9,374 nt of DNA from contig JANREF010000066.1 of assembly GCA_030726195.1 (NCBI GenBank), forward strand, positions 1 through 9,374, given 5' to 3'. The notes beneath the pieces are model-generated. The model did not search any database and was not told the DNA's origin. It saw only the letters and a list, made by a program, of their open reading frames with translations. This DNA comes from Burkholderiaceae bacterium. GTDB taxonomy: Bacteria > Pseudomonadota > Gammaproteobacteria > Burkholderiales > Burkholderiaceae_C. The translations under genes and the position numbers were made by a program. Positions 1-5,571 of this stretch are shown one piece after another. Within the stretch, counting starts at the first letter, position 1. The number at the start of each line of letters is the position of its first letter.

Positions 1-54
1 GCTTTCGCCACTACCCCCTCAAGATAGCGTGTCTACCAATTTCACCACGACGGC
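1..54 (-). tRNA. tRNA-Leu with anticodon GAG, 5' part only
   Basis: Read on the minus strand, the sequence begins GCCGTCG (acceptor 5' strand), followed by TG and a D arm containing AAATTGGTAGACAC, as in leucine tRNAs. The anticodon stem CTATC/GGTAG closes the seven-base loop TTGAGGG, giving anticodon GAG at 18-20 (reads CUC/CUU leucine codons). Bases 1-10 begin the long variable arm expected of a class II tRNA; the rest of that arm, the T arm and the acceptor 3' strand lie outside the window. The match to bacterial tRNA-Leu(GAG) is close by memory of the E. coli gene. In Burkholderiales this tRNA commonly sits between secG and nuoA, so nuoA is the expected next gene to the left (inference). 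No convincing promoter of its own was found in 55-130. Confidence 0.93.
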
Positions 55-134
55 TTTTGTCTGCTTTGCGCCTAACAACAGTGTGTTGAACTGTGTTGCG
101 CTGTACTCAAACAAGCCCTAGAGTTTACCCTGAA

Positions 135-165
135 AAGCGTGCGGTTTCATGGCCTGCGCACGCTT
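135..165. repeat. Inverted repeat, possible second terminator between secG and the tRNA
   Basis: AAGCGTGCG at 135-143 is perfectly complementary to CGCACGCTT at 157-165, leaving a 13-base loop. On the minus strand the stem is followed by only TTTTCAGG, counting the end of the stem, and on the plus strand by GTTTT. Both U-runs are short. It could act as a weak bidirectional or backup terminator, or simply be a structured spacer in a secG-tRNA transcript. The structure is directly visible; the role is inferred. Confidence 0.45.
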
Positions 166-236
166 GTTTTGCGGTATTTGGGCTGCGTTTACATATAAGC
201 AAAAACTGATATTTGTGCGCACTTTGACGCACCCAC

Positions 237-271
237 AAAAAAAGCCACCTCGCATACGCACAGGTGGCTTT
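237..271 (-). terminator. Rho-independent terminator after secG
   Basis: On the minus strand AAAGCCACCT (271-262) and AGGTGGCTTT (250-241) form a perfect 10-bp stem with an 11-base loop. The stem runs directly into a run of seven Ts (243-237). It lies 57 bases after the secG stop codon and is the natural end of the rpsO-pnp-oxidoreductase-tpiA-secG transcript. The tRNA-Leu downstream would then need readthrough or its own promoter. Confidence 0.88.
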
Positions 272-295
272 GACAGGTGACCCTCACAGGCGTTT

Positions 296-311
296 GCAGC
301 ACAAGTGCTGC
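296..311. repeat. Short perfect hairpin just after the secG stop codon
   Basis: GCAGCAC (296-302) and GTGCTGC (305-311) are exact complements separated by AA. The element lies 17 bases downstream of the secG stop codon and upstream of the terminator. The two-base loop would have to open a pair to form in RNA. It may be a 3'-end stabilising structure or chance; no U-run follows it. Confidence 0.3.
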
Positions 312-327
312 CCACACACTGCAATGA

Positions 328-702
328 TCAGTTGCCTGGGATCGCGTCTGGCTTGGGTGCAGCAGGTGCTGTGTTGGCAGGCGCGATGTCGCCGGTTGGT
401 GCTGGAATGTTGGCCGCAGCGGGTGCCACCTGCTCAAGTACGCTGGAGCTGGACACAACGGGTGGGCGGTAACCCACGTAGGACAAAAACAGCGTCGAGC
501 CCAAAAACACCGAGGCCAATACCGCCGTGGTGCGCGACAAGAAGTTGGCACTGCCGCTGGCGCCAAACAAGCTGCCAGAGCTGCCACTGCCAAAGGCTGC
601 GCCAGCATCGGCACCCTTGCCGTGTTGCATCAAGATCAAACCAATCATGGTCAATGCAGACAGCAGCTGAATGGCCATCAGGATGTTGGATAAAACGCTC
701 AT
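328..702 (-). CDS. secG: Protein-export membrane protein SecG
   Basis: A 124-aa subunit of the SecYEG inner-membrane channel, which assists SecA-driven protein export. Two hydrophobic helices are visible at about residues 3-25 and 57-77. Between them is the family's conserved cytoplasmic stretch, MQHGKGADAGAAFGSG (25-40), followed by LFGASGSANFLSRTTA (45-60). The tail from about residue 80 is rich in Pro, Ala and Ser, longer than the E. coli protein and of a kind common in betaproteobacterial SecG. The start is supported by GGAG at 712-715, nine bases before the ATG. The gene lies 51 bp downstream of tpiA in the same direction, so it is probably the last coding gene of the transcript. The tpiA-secG pairing and position before tRNA-Leu fit the usual Burkholderiales order. 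Confidence 0.95.
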   Translation of the reverse strand: MSVLSNILMAIQLLSALTMIGLILMQHGKGADAGAAFGSGSSGSLFGASGSANFLSRTTAVLASVFLGSTLFLSYVGYRPPVVSSSSVLEQVAPAAANIPAPTGDIAPANTAPAAPKPDAIPGN

Positions 703-753
703 GTCAAATTACTCCGAGAAAACTGGTCGAATAGTAGTTGTGCCAAGCAGTGC

Positions 754-1503
754 TTACGACGCTGCTTGAATAATGGTTAAAAAGTCCGCCGCTTTGAGCG
801 CCGCACCGCCAATCAGGCCGCCGTCAATATCAGGTTGTGCCAGCAAGGTTTGCGCGTTGGCTGCATTCATACTGCCACCGTACAAAATACGCACCCGCCC
901 CGATTGCTCGGTAGCCGCTGCCAGCTGCGCGCGCAAGACTGCATGCACCTCTTGCGCTTGCTCGGGCGAGGCGGTTTTGCCTGTGCCAATAGCCCAGACT
1001 GGCTCATAAGCCACCACAATCTCGCTCACACAATGTGCCACCGCGTGGATCGCACCCGCCAATTGTCGCTTGACAACGGCTTGTGTCTCACCAGCCTCAC
1101 GCTGCTCTAAGGTTTCGCCTACGCATACGATGGGCGTGATGCCTTTGGCCAGCGCGGCTTGGGCTTTTGCACCCACCACCGCATCGGTTTCACCGTGGTA
1201 CAGACGCCGCTCTGAGTGCCCGACGATGGCGTAACGCACACCACAGTCTGCCAACATGGCCGCGCTGAGCTCACCTGTGAAGGCGCCCTTGTCTGCTGCG
1301 GACACATCTTGCGAGCCCACCATCACGGCAGTGCCCTGCAGCGCTTGCACCACATCGGCAATGTACACAGCAGGTGGGCACACCAACACGTCACATGCGT
1401 TGGCAGGCAAACCTGCGGCAATGCCGGCCAACAACGCTGCGTTGTCGGCACGACTGCCGTTCATTTTCCAATTGCCTGCAATGAGTTTTTTCATGGCATT
1501 CAT
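754..1503 (-). CDS. tpiA: Triose-phosphate isomerase
   Basis: A 249-aa cytosolic TIM-barrel enzyme that interconverts dihydroxyacetone phosphate and glyceraldehyde 3-phosphate in glycolysis and gluconeogenesis. The active-site residues are all present: Lys13 in AGNWKMN (9-15), His96 in GHSERR (95-100) and Glu167 in AYEPVWAIGTG (165-175). The last motif runs into the flexible phosphate loop. The phosphate-binding segments YGGSM (208-212) and GGLIGGAAL (228-236) are also intact. Length is normal for the family. The ATG used here overlaps the TGA of the upstream oxidoreductase gene as ATGA, which suggests translational coupling. A second ATG three codons later (MKKLIAGNWK) is a possible alternative, because neither has a clear Shine-Dalgarno sequence. 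Confidence 0.97.
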   Translation of the reverse strand: MNAMKKLIAGNWKMNGSRADNAALLAGIAAGLPANACDVLVCPPAVYIADVVQALQGTAVMVGSQDVSAADKGAFTGELSAAMLADCGVRYAIVGHSERRLYHGETDAVVGAKAQAALAKGITPIVCVGETLEQREAGETQAVVKRQLAGAIHAVAHCVSEIVVAYEPVWAIGTGKTASPEQAQEVHAVLRAQLAAATEQSGRVRILYGGSMNAANAQTLLAQPDIDGGLIGGAALKAADFLTIIQAAS

Positions 1504-2510
1504 CTAGTCGTTGATCGTTGTTGCGCCCACGTCAGCACGATTTTGCCGATGTGCGCATTGGACTCCATCAGCGCGTGCGCTTGTGCGGCCTCGCCAGCGT
1601 CAAAGGTTTTGAACAACACAGGCTTGATGGCACCTGAGGCCAGCTTGGGCCACACGTGTTCTCGCAGCTTGGCCGCAATGTCTGCTTTGAACGCAACAGG
1701 TCTGGCTCGCAGGGTAGAGCCTGTGATGGTCAAACGCTTGCGCAGCACCAAACCCGCATTCATGCTGGCATTGATGCCACCTTGCACCGCAATGATCACC
1801 AAGCGCGCATCGTCCGCCATACACGACACTTCACGTGCCACGTAGTCGCCGGCCACCATGTCCAACACCACATCCACACCTTTGCCGCCCGTGATGTGCA
1901 TCACTTGCTCGGCAAAGTCGGTCGTGCGGTAATTGATGGCATGGTCTGCGCCCAAGTCGGTGCAAGCTTGGCACTTGGCATCGCTGCCAGCCGTGGCGAT
2001 CACGGTTGCGCCAAAGGCTTTGGCCATCTGGATCGCTGTCACACCAATACCGCTGGTACCACCTTGAATCAGTAGCGTCTCACCAGCCACCAAGCGGGCA
2101 CGGTCAAAAACGTTGCTCCACACGGTGAAAAATGTCTCGGGCAAGGATGCAGCTTGCACCATATCCATACCGCCTGGCACGGGCAAGCACTGGCCTACGG
2201 GCGCAGCGCACAGCTGTGCATAGCCGCCACCTGCAACCAAGGCGCATACGGCGTCGCCTAAGGCGAAACCAGCTTGGGCCATGGCCTGTGCGTCACCACC
2301 CACAATCACCCCCGCCACCTCTAAGCCGGGCACGTCAGACGCGCCGGCTGGGGGTGGGTAGGCGCCTGTGCGCTGCAACACGTCGGGGCGGTTGATACCG
2401 CTGGCGTGCACCTGAATCAAGACCTCCCCGGCACCGGCTGCCACATCGTCGCGCGCACCCAAGCGCAGCACGTCTGGCGCGCCGAACTCGGTGATGTGAA
2501 CTGCTTGCAT
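1500..2510 (-). CDS. NAD(P)H:quinone oxidoreductase, PIG3-type medium-chain dehydrogenase/reductase
   Basis: A 336-aa soluble member of the zinc-independent quinone oxidoreductase branch of the medium-chain dehydrogenase/reductase superfamily. It most resembles the TP53I3/PIG3 (TIGR02824) subgroup. The N-terminal GroES-like domain includes GINRPDVLQRTGAYPPP (38-54) and the PGLEVAGVI segment (61-69). The Rossmann nucleotide-binding domain begins with LLIQGGTSGIGVTAIQMAK (146-164), followed by ATVIATAGSDAKC. GSTLRAR (264-270), typical of this subgroup, is present. Structural zinc-binding cysteines are not seen. Members reduce quinones with NADPH, but the physiological substrate here is unknown. 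The gene starts 44 bp after the pnp stop codon, with no terminator visible between them, and ends overlapping tpiA by 4 bp. No strong Shine-Dalgarno sequence precedes the ATG. Confidence 0.9.
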   Translation of the reverse strand: MQAVHITEFGAPDVLRLGARDDVAAGAGEVLIQVHASGINRPDVLQRTGAYPPPAGASDVPGLEVAGVIVGGDAQAMAQAGFALGDAVCALVAGGGYAQLCAAPVGQCLPVPGGMDMVQAASLPETFFTVWSNVFDRARLVAGETLLIQGGTSGIGVTAIQMAKAFGATVIATAGSDAKCQACTDLGADHAINYRTTDFAEQVMHITGGKGVDVVLDMVAGDYVAREVSCMADDARLVIIAVQGGINASMNAGLVLRKRLTITGSTLRARPVAFKADIAAKLREHVWPKLASGAIKPVLFKTFDAGEAAQAHALMESNAHIGKIVLTWAQQRSTTR

Positions 2511-2554
2511 GGTGGCTGTTTGAACCTGGGGTTGTCGTGAATCGGCCGCAGGCC

Positions 2555-4690
2555 TTACTGCTGTTGCTGTTGCTGTTGCTGCTGCTCGCCACCGTTGTCA
2601 CGGTCCAGCAACACTTTCATAGACAGCTTGATGCGGCCTTTTTCGTCGGTCTCGAGCACCTTCACGCGCACCACTTGGCCTTCGCTCAAGTAGTCGCTGA
2701 CCTTTTCCACGCGCTCGTGCGCGATTTGGCTGATGTGCAGCAAACCGTCTTTGCCTGGCAGCAAGTTCACGAGTGCGCCAAAGTCCAACAGTTTGGTGAT
2801 TGCGCCTTCGTAAATCGCACCCACTTCCACTTCGGCTGTGATTTCTTCAATGCGACGCTTGGCTTCCTCAGCCATTGCACCGTCTATCGATGCGATGGTG
2901 ATGGTGCCGTCTTCTTCGATGTTGATTTGCGTGCCGGTCTCTTCGGTCAAAGCGCGGATGGTTGCACCACCCTTGCCGATCACATCACGAATTTTCTCGG
3001 GGTTGATCTTCATGGTGAACAAGCGTGGCGCGAAGTCTGACACTTCGGCCTTGGCCTCACCCATGGCTTCTTGCATCTTGCCCAAAATGTGCATGCGTGC
3101 TTCTTTGGCTTGAGCCAAAGCGACTTGCATGATTTCTTTGGTGATACCTTGGATCTTGATGTCCATTTGCAGCGCGGTCACACCATCGGTGGTACCTGCT
3201 ACTTTAAAGTCCATGTCGCCCAAGTGATCTTCGTCACCCAAAATATCGGTCAACACCGCAAAGCGGCTGCCTTCTTTGATCAGGCCCATGGCAATACCTG
3301 CCACGTGTGCTTTCAATGGCACGCCAGCGTCCATCATGGACAAGCAGCCACCACACACAGAAGCCATAGACGATGAGCCGTTGGACTCGGTGATCTCGCT
3401 CACCACACGCAATGTGTAGGGGAAGTCTTCTTTGGCTGGCAACACAGCGTTCAAGGCACGCTTGGCCAAACGGCCGTGGCCAATTTCGCGACGCTTAGGG
3501 CTGCCCACGCGACCGGTTTCACCAGTGGCGAACGGAGGCATGTTGTAGTGCAGCATGAAGCGGTCTTCAAACTCGCCAGCCAGCGCATCAATGCGCTGTG
3601 CATCGCGCTCGGTGCCCAATGTGGTCACAACCAACGCCTGCGTTTCACCGCGTGTGAACAAGGCAGAGCCGTGTGTACGTGGCAACACGCTGTTGCGAAT
3701 CTCGATAGGACGAACCGTGCGTGTGTCGCGGCCATCAATGCGTGGCTCACCTGCCAAAATTTGGCCGCGAACGATCTTGGCTTCGATGTCGTGCAGCAAG
3801 CTCTCAACGTTGACCGCGTCAAACGTCATAGCAGCAGCAGTCAAGCCCGCCATCACTTCAGCGTATGCAGTGCGGCATGCTTGCGTGCGTGCTTGCTTGT
3901 TGCGAATTTGGTAGGCTGCCTCGAGCTTGGCGCCGCCAAGCTCTTGCACCTTGGCAACCAAGGCTTCATCTTGTGCAGGAGCCGTCCAATCCCACACAGG
4001 CTTGCCTGCTTCGCGCACCAACTCGTGGATCGCGTTGATGGCAATGTTGCCTTGCTCATGGCCAAACACCACGCCGCCCAACATGATTTCTTCGCTCAGC
4101 TGTTGCGCTTCAGACTCAACCATCAACACGGCAGTTTCTGTACCGGCAACCACCAAGTCCATCAGCGAGTCTTTACGCGCTGTTTGGCCTGGGTTCAACA
4201 CGTATTCACCGTTCACGTAGCCCACGCGCGCTGCGCCAATGGGGCCATTGAAAGGAATGCCACTGATGGACAACGCAGCGCTGGTACCGATCAAAGCAGC
4301 AATGTCGGCGTCCACTTCTGGGTTCAAGGACAGTGTGTGGATGACCACTTGCACTTCGTTGTAGAAGCCTTCTGGGAACAAGGGGCGAATCGGGCGGTCG
4401 ATCAAGCGTGATGTGAGTGTTTCAAATTCGCTTGGGCGGCCTTCGCGCTTGAAAAAGCTGCCGGGGATCTTGCCCGCAGCATAGGTTTTCTCAAGGTAGT
4501 CCACGGTCAGTGGGAAAAAGTCTTGACCTGCTTTGGCAACCGACTTGGCCACCACGGTGGCCAGAATCACGGTGCCTTCGATATCGACCAACACAGCGCC
4601 GCTGGATTGGCGAGCAATTTCGCCTGTTTCCATGGTGACCGAATGCTGGCCCCACTGGAAGGTTTTGGTAACTTTATTGAACATAGTCAT
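2555..4690 (-). CDS. pnp: Polynucleotide phosphorylase (PNPase)
   Basis: A 711-aa homotrimeric 3'-5' phosphorolytic exoribonuclease that degrades RNA to nucleoside diphosphates and can add tails in reverse; it often works with RNase E. The first RNase PH-like domain spans about residues 1-225, then a helical linker, then the second, catalytic RNase PH domain at about 315-545. The latter contains [11 protein letters not shown] (438-448, phosphate site) and [12 protein letters not shown] (485-496, catalytic acidic and Lys cluster). The KH domain carries [12 protein letters not shown] (570-581, GxxG loop), and the S1 domain runs from about 622 to 692 ([15 protein letters not shown] through GRIKLSMK). 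The start was placed at MTMFNK because AGGAG at 4699-4703 lies eight bases upstream; the reading frame stays open to 4795 but that part is leader. The protein ends in Gly-Gly-Glu and nine glutamines, which is odd. Confidence 0.97.
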   Translation of the reverse strand: MTMFNKVTKTFQWGQHSVTMETGEIARQSSGAVLVDIEGTVILATVVAKSVAKAGQDFFPLTVDYLEKTYAAGKIPGSFFKREGRPSEFETLTSRLIDRPIRPLFPEGFYNEVQVVIHTLSLNPEVDADIAALIGTSAALSISGIPFNGPIGAARVGYVNGEYVLNPGQTARKDSLMDLVVAGTETAVLMVESEAQQLSEEIMLGGVVFGHEQGNIAINAIHELVREAGKPVWDWTAPAQDEALVAKVQELGGAKLEAAYQIRNKQARTQACRTAYAEVMAGLTAAAMTFDAVNVESLLHDIEAKIVRGQILAGEPRIDGRDTRTVRPIEIRNSVLPRTHGSALFTRGETQALVVTTLGTERDAQRIDALAGEFEDRFMLHYNMPPFATGETGRVGSPKRREIGHGRLAKRALNAVLPAKEDFPYTLRVVSEITESNGSSSMASVCGGCLSMMDAGVPLKAHVAGIAMGLIKEGSRFAVLTDILGDEDHLGDMDFKVAGTTDGVTALQMDIKIQGITKEIMQVALAQAKEARMHILGKMQEAMGEAKAEVSDFAPRLFTMKINPEKIRDVIGKGGATIRALTEETGTQINIEEDGTITIASIDGAMAEEAKRRIEEITAEVEVGAIYEGAITKLLDFGALVNLLPGKDGLLHISQIAHERVEKVSDYLSEGQVVRVKVLETDEKGRIKLSMKVLLDRDNGGEQQQQQQQQQ
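2558..2584 (-). repeat. Trinucleotide CAG/CAA tract encoding the PNPase polyglutamine tail
   Basis: Nine consecutive glutamine codons directly precede the pnp stop codon. Read on the minus strand, the order is CAG, CAG, CAA, CAG, CAA, CAG, CAA, CAG, CAG. The mixed codons make it a degenerate rather than a pure microsatellite. Polyglutamine of this length is uncommon in bacterial housekeeping proteins. The tract lies beyond the S1 domain, so it should be a disordered extension that does not disturb the catalytic core. Confidence 0.9.
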
Positions 4691-4698
4691 GGTGTTAA

Positions 4699-4703
4699 CT
4701 CCT
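4699..4703 (-). promoter_or_regulatory. Shine-Dalgarno sequence that fixes the pnp start
   Basis: AGGAG on the minus strand, eight bases from the ATG at 4690. It favours this ATG (MTMFNK) over the next one at 4684, which would be 14 bases away. It also rules against the longer open frame starting at 4795, which has no comparable site and no family-like residues. Confidence 0.85.
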
Positions 4704-4723
4704 GAAGTTATTGATCGCCTGCC

Positions 4724-4737
4724 CTTTGACATCAAAG
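4724..4737. repeat. Palindrome in the pnp leader
   Basis: CTTTGA (4724-4729) and TCAAAG (4732-4737) are exact complements with a two-base centre. It lies 21 bases upstream of the pnp Shine-Dalgarno site. It could be a small hairpin in the leader or a protein-binding palindrome. Nothing else identifies it. Confidence 0.3.
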
Positions 4738-4784
4738 AGCCTGTGGCGACTGGTTTTTTGCCCAAACACACCAGCAGAACACGA

Positions 4785-4831
4785 TGCCATCCCAAAAAGA
4801 CATTGATTGCAATGGACTTTTTGGAATGACA
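4785..4831 (-). promoter_or_regulatory. Long imperfect hairpin in the pnp leader, possible RNase III / PNPase autoregulation site
   Basis: The core stem is CCAAAAAG paired with CTTTTTGG (4792-4799 with 4817-4824). Inside it, CATTG pairs with CAATG (4801-4805 with 4810-4814) around a four-base loop, with a small asymmetric bulge between the two stems. Outside, further pairs form at 4788-4790 with 4826-4828 and 4785-4786 with 4830-4831, after single mismatches. In E. coli the pnp leader forms a long hairpin that RNase III cuts, after which PNPase represses its own translation. This hairpin occupies the equivalent place between rpsO and pnp. The pairing is seen directly; the role is inferred by analogy of position. 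A terminator is less likely because no U-run follows the closed stem. Confidence 0.5.
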
Positions 4832-4880
4832 CAGCTTCGACCTGCTGCGTACATCCGGGACCTGTAGGGCCTAAACCCTG

Positions 4881-4923
4881 ATTGGCAAACATGCAAAACG
4901 CATATCGCCAATGTGCAAAACGC
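4881..4923. repeat. Nested hairpin and 22-bp-spaced direct repeat downstream of rpsO
   Basis: ATTGGC (4881-4886) pairs with GCCAAT (4907-4912), and inside it ATGC (4891-4894) pairs with GCAT (4900-4903). In addition the decamer TGCAAAACGC occurs twice as a direct repeat, at 4892-4901 and 4914-4923, 22 bp apart, or about two helical turns. The second copy runs into the rpsO terminator stem. The region could hold a regulator site for a pnp promoter, or RNA structure that blocks 3' decay of rpsO mRNA. No acceptable -35/-10 pair was found beside it. Confidence 0.4.
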
Positions 4924-4949
4924 CTGAGCCAGCGAACTGACTCAGGCGT
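4917..4949 (-). terminator. Intrinsic terminator (probably partial) between rpsO and pnp
   Basis: On the minus strand ACGCCTGAG (4949-4941) pairs with CTCAGGCGT (4928-4920), a perfect 9-bp GC-rich stem. A short inner CAG/CTG stem lies around a four-base loop after one mismatch. The stem ends in TTTT (4920-4917) and then GCAC. It begins 33 bases after the rpsO stop codon. The T-run is only four bases, so readthrough into pnp is likely, as at the E. coli rpsO-pnp junction. Confidence 0.75.
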
Positions 4950-4982
4950 CGTAATCTGACTAAACGACCAAGCGGTCTGTCA

Positions 4983-5246
4983 TTACTTGCGCAGTGACAA
5001 CTTGGCGATCAAGGCCAAGTAACGGTCAGCGTCTTTGGACTTCAAGTAGTCCAACAGCTTGCGGCGACGGCTAACCATGCGCAACAAACCGCGACGACCG
5101 TGGTGGTCTTTTTTGTTTTCTTTGAAGTGAGGTGTGAGGTAGTTGATACGTGCGGTCAACAAGGCCACTTGCACTTCGGGGCTGCCTGTGTCGTTGGCGG
5201 CACGGGCGTTTTCTTTAACGATGTCAGCTTTGACGATTCCGGTCAT
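4983..5246 (-). CDS. rpsO: 30S ribosomal protein S15
   Basis: An 87-aa primary binding protein of the 30S subunit that contacts the 16S rRNA central-domain three-way junction and bridge B4 of the 70S ribosome. The conserved features are [18 protein letters not shown] (18-35) and [19 protein letters not shown] (47-65), the rRNA-binding helices and loop, ending LIAKLSLRK. Length is one or two residues below the usual 88-89, which lies in the variable N-terminus. The start MTGIVKAD was chosen because it matches family length; the frame is open to an ATG at 5285, but that adds 13 unrelated residues. A weak purine-rich site, GAGAG at 5254-5258, lies seven bases upstream. The gene precedes pnp, the classic pairing, and its leader may be self-regulating. 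Confidence 0.96.
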   Translation of the reverse strand: MTGIVKADIVKENARAANDTGSPEVQVALLTARINYLTPHFKENKKDHHGRRGLLRMVSRRRKLLDYLKSKDADRYLALIAKLSLRK

Positions 5247-5273
5247 GAGTTTTCTCTCTTTACTTGCGTGACC

Positions 5274-5350
5274 TGCAGCAAACATGAGGGCTTACACCCG
5301 AACACTGTTGACCGCATGGCACGTGTTGTGTGCAACAGGTATTTGCTGCA
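5274..5350 (-). promoter_or_regulatory. rpsO 5' leader with long-range pairing, candidate S15 autoregulatory RNA
   Basis: Read on the minus strand, TGCAGCAAA (5350-5342) near the predicted 5' end can pair perfectly over 9 bp with TTTGCTGCA (5282-5274), closer to the start codon. Inside this, CTGTTG (5338-5333) pairs with CAACAG (5310-5305). S15 represses its own translation through a structured leader in several bacteria, and those leader structures differ between lineages. The pairings are visible; regulation by S15 is inferred. Confidence 0.45.
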
Positions 5351-5359
5351 CAGCCAGCG

Positions 5360-5365
5360 ATTATA
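5360..5365 (-). promoter_or_regulatory. Probable -10 box of the rpsO promoter
   Basis: The minus strand reads TATAAT, a perfect sigma-70 -10 hexamer. It would place transcription start near 5353 and give a leader of about 107 bases before the rpsO ATG. At 16-18 bp spacing no good TTGACA-like -35 is present (the area reads CAACCCAAAG), so the promoter may be weak, assisted by an activator, or chance. Confidence 0.6.
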
Positions 5366-5443
5366 GCCCTAAAGGCCGCCTTTGGGTTGCACCCCGGCCA
5401 CCAAACTCGCGTGGCCTCGCAAAAACGGCCTACGTGTTGGACT

Positions 5444-5531
5444 GGACAGTTGGGCCGGACAGTTGGGCTGGACTAACTAAGCGGCCTGGGATGGGGCAGT
5501 TGAACGGGGCAGCTGAACGGTCCAGTTGAAC
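5444..5531. repeat. Cluster of 13-bp tandem repeats with CAGTTG core
   Basis: Two adjacent 13-mers, GGACAGTTGGGCC (5444-5456) and GGACAGTTGGGCT (5457-5469), differ at one base. After 23 bp come three more adjacent 13-mers: GGGGCAGTTGAAC (5493-5505), GGGGCAGCTGAAC (5506-5518) and GGTCCAGTTGAAC (5519-5531). All five share CAGYTG at the same internal position. The 7-mer ACTGGAC (5441-5447) is the inverse complement of GTCCAGT (5520-5526), so the array is bracketed by an inverted repeat. The cluster lies just past the 3' end of the substrate-binding protein gene and about 80-165 bp upstream of the rpsO -10 box. Its function is unknown. Confidence 0.85.
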
Positions 5532-5547
5532 AGGCCGGCAAATCACA

Positions 5548-5571
5548 GCCCCGCCGTAGCTTATTCGGGGC
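5548..5571 (-). terminator. Weak hairpin overlapping the stop codon of the substrate-binding protein gene
   Basis: GCCCCG on the minus strand (5571-5566) pairs with CGGGGC (5553-5548) around a 12-base loop that contains the TAA stop. No T-run follows (it reads TGTGATTTG). It may contribute to transcript ending or stability but is not a convincing intrinsic terminator. Confidence 0.3.

Larger units (their letters stand above)
5247..5560. other. Non-coding region between the substrate-binding protein gene and rpsO
   Basis: This 314-bp stretch has no credible gene on either strand. From right to left it holds the 3' flank of the substrate-binding protein gene, a cluster of 13-bp repeats (5444-5531), small inverted repeats (GGCCAC 5396-5401 with GTGGCC 5411-5416; AAAGGC 5371-5376 with GCCTTT 5378-5383), a -10 box (5360-5365) and the rpsO leader. 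Short open frames crossing it have no recognisable product. Confidence 0.7.

Noticed and set aside
264..734. 156-codon open frame on the plus strand opposite secG
   Set aside because: It crosses the terminator region and the full secG gene in antisense; the composition (many Trp, Arg, Cys) is not protein-like.
1216..1845. 209-codon open frame on the plus strand across tpiA and the oxidoreductase gene
   Set aside because: Antisense shadow spanning two certain genes; no motif or ribosome site supports it.
3476..4411. 311-codon open frame on the plus strand opposite pnp
   Set aside because: It lies wholly antisense to a clear pnp, has a His/Cys-rich composition typical of reverse-complement reading of a codon-biased gene, and shows no recognisable domain.
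4691..4795. Longer N-terminus for PNPase starting at 4795
   Set aside because: It adds 35 residues with no family similarity, runs through the leader hairpin, and ignores the good Shine-Dalgarno site at 4699-4703.
4840..4920. Sigma-70 promoter for pnp
   Set aside because: Several TTG-starting hexamers (TTGCAC, TTGCAT, TTGCCA on the minus strand) were tested, but none has a credible -10 partner at 16-18 bp.
5247..5285. Longer N-terminus for ribosomal protein S15 starting at 5285
   Set aside because: It would make the protein 100 residues, longer than the family, with unrelated added sequence.
5444..5531. CRISPR array
   Set aside because: The repeats are 13 bp, directly adjacent without spacers, and degenerate; no cas gene is present.
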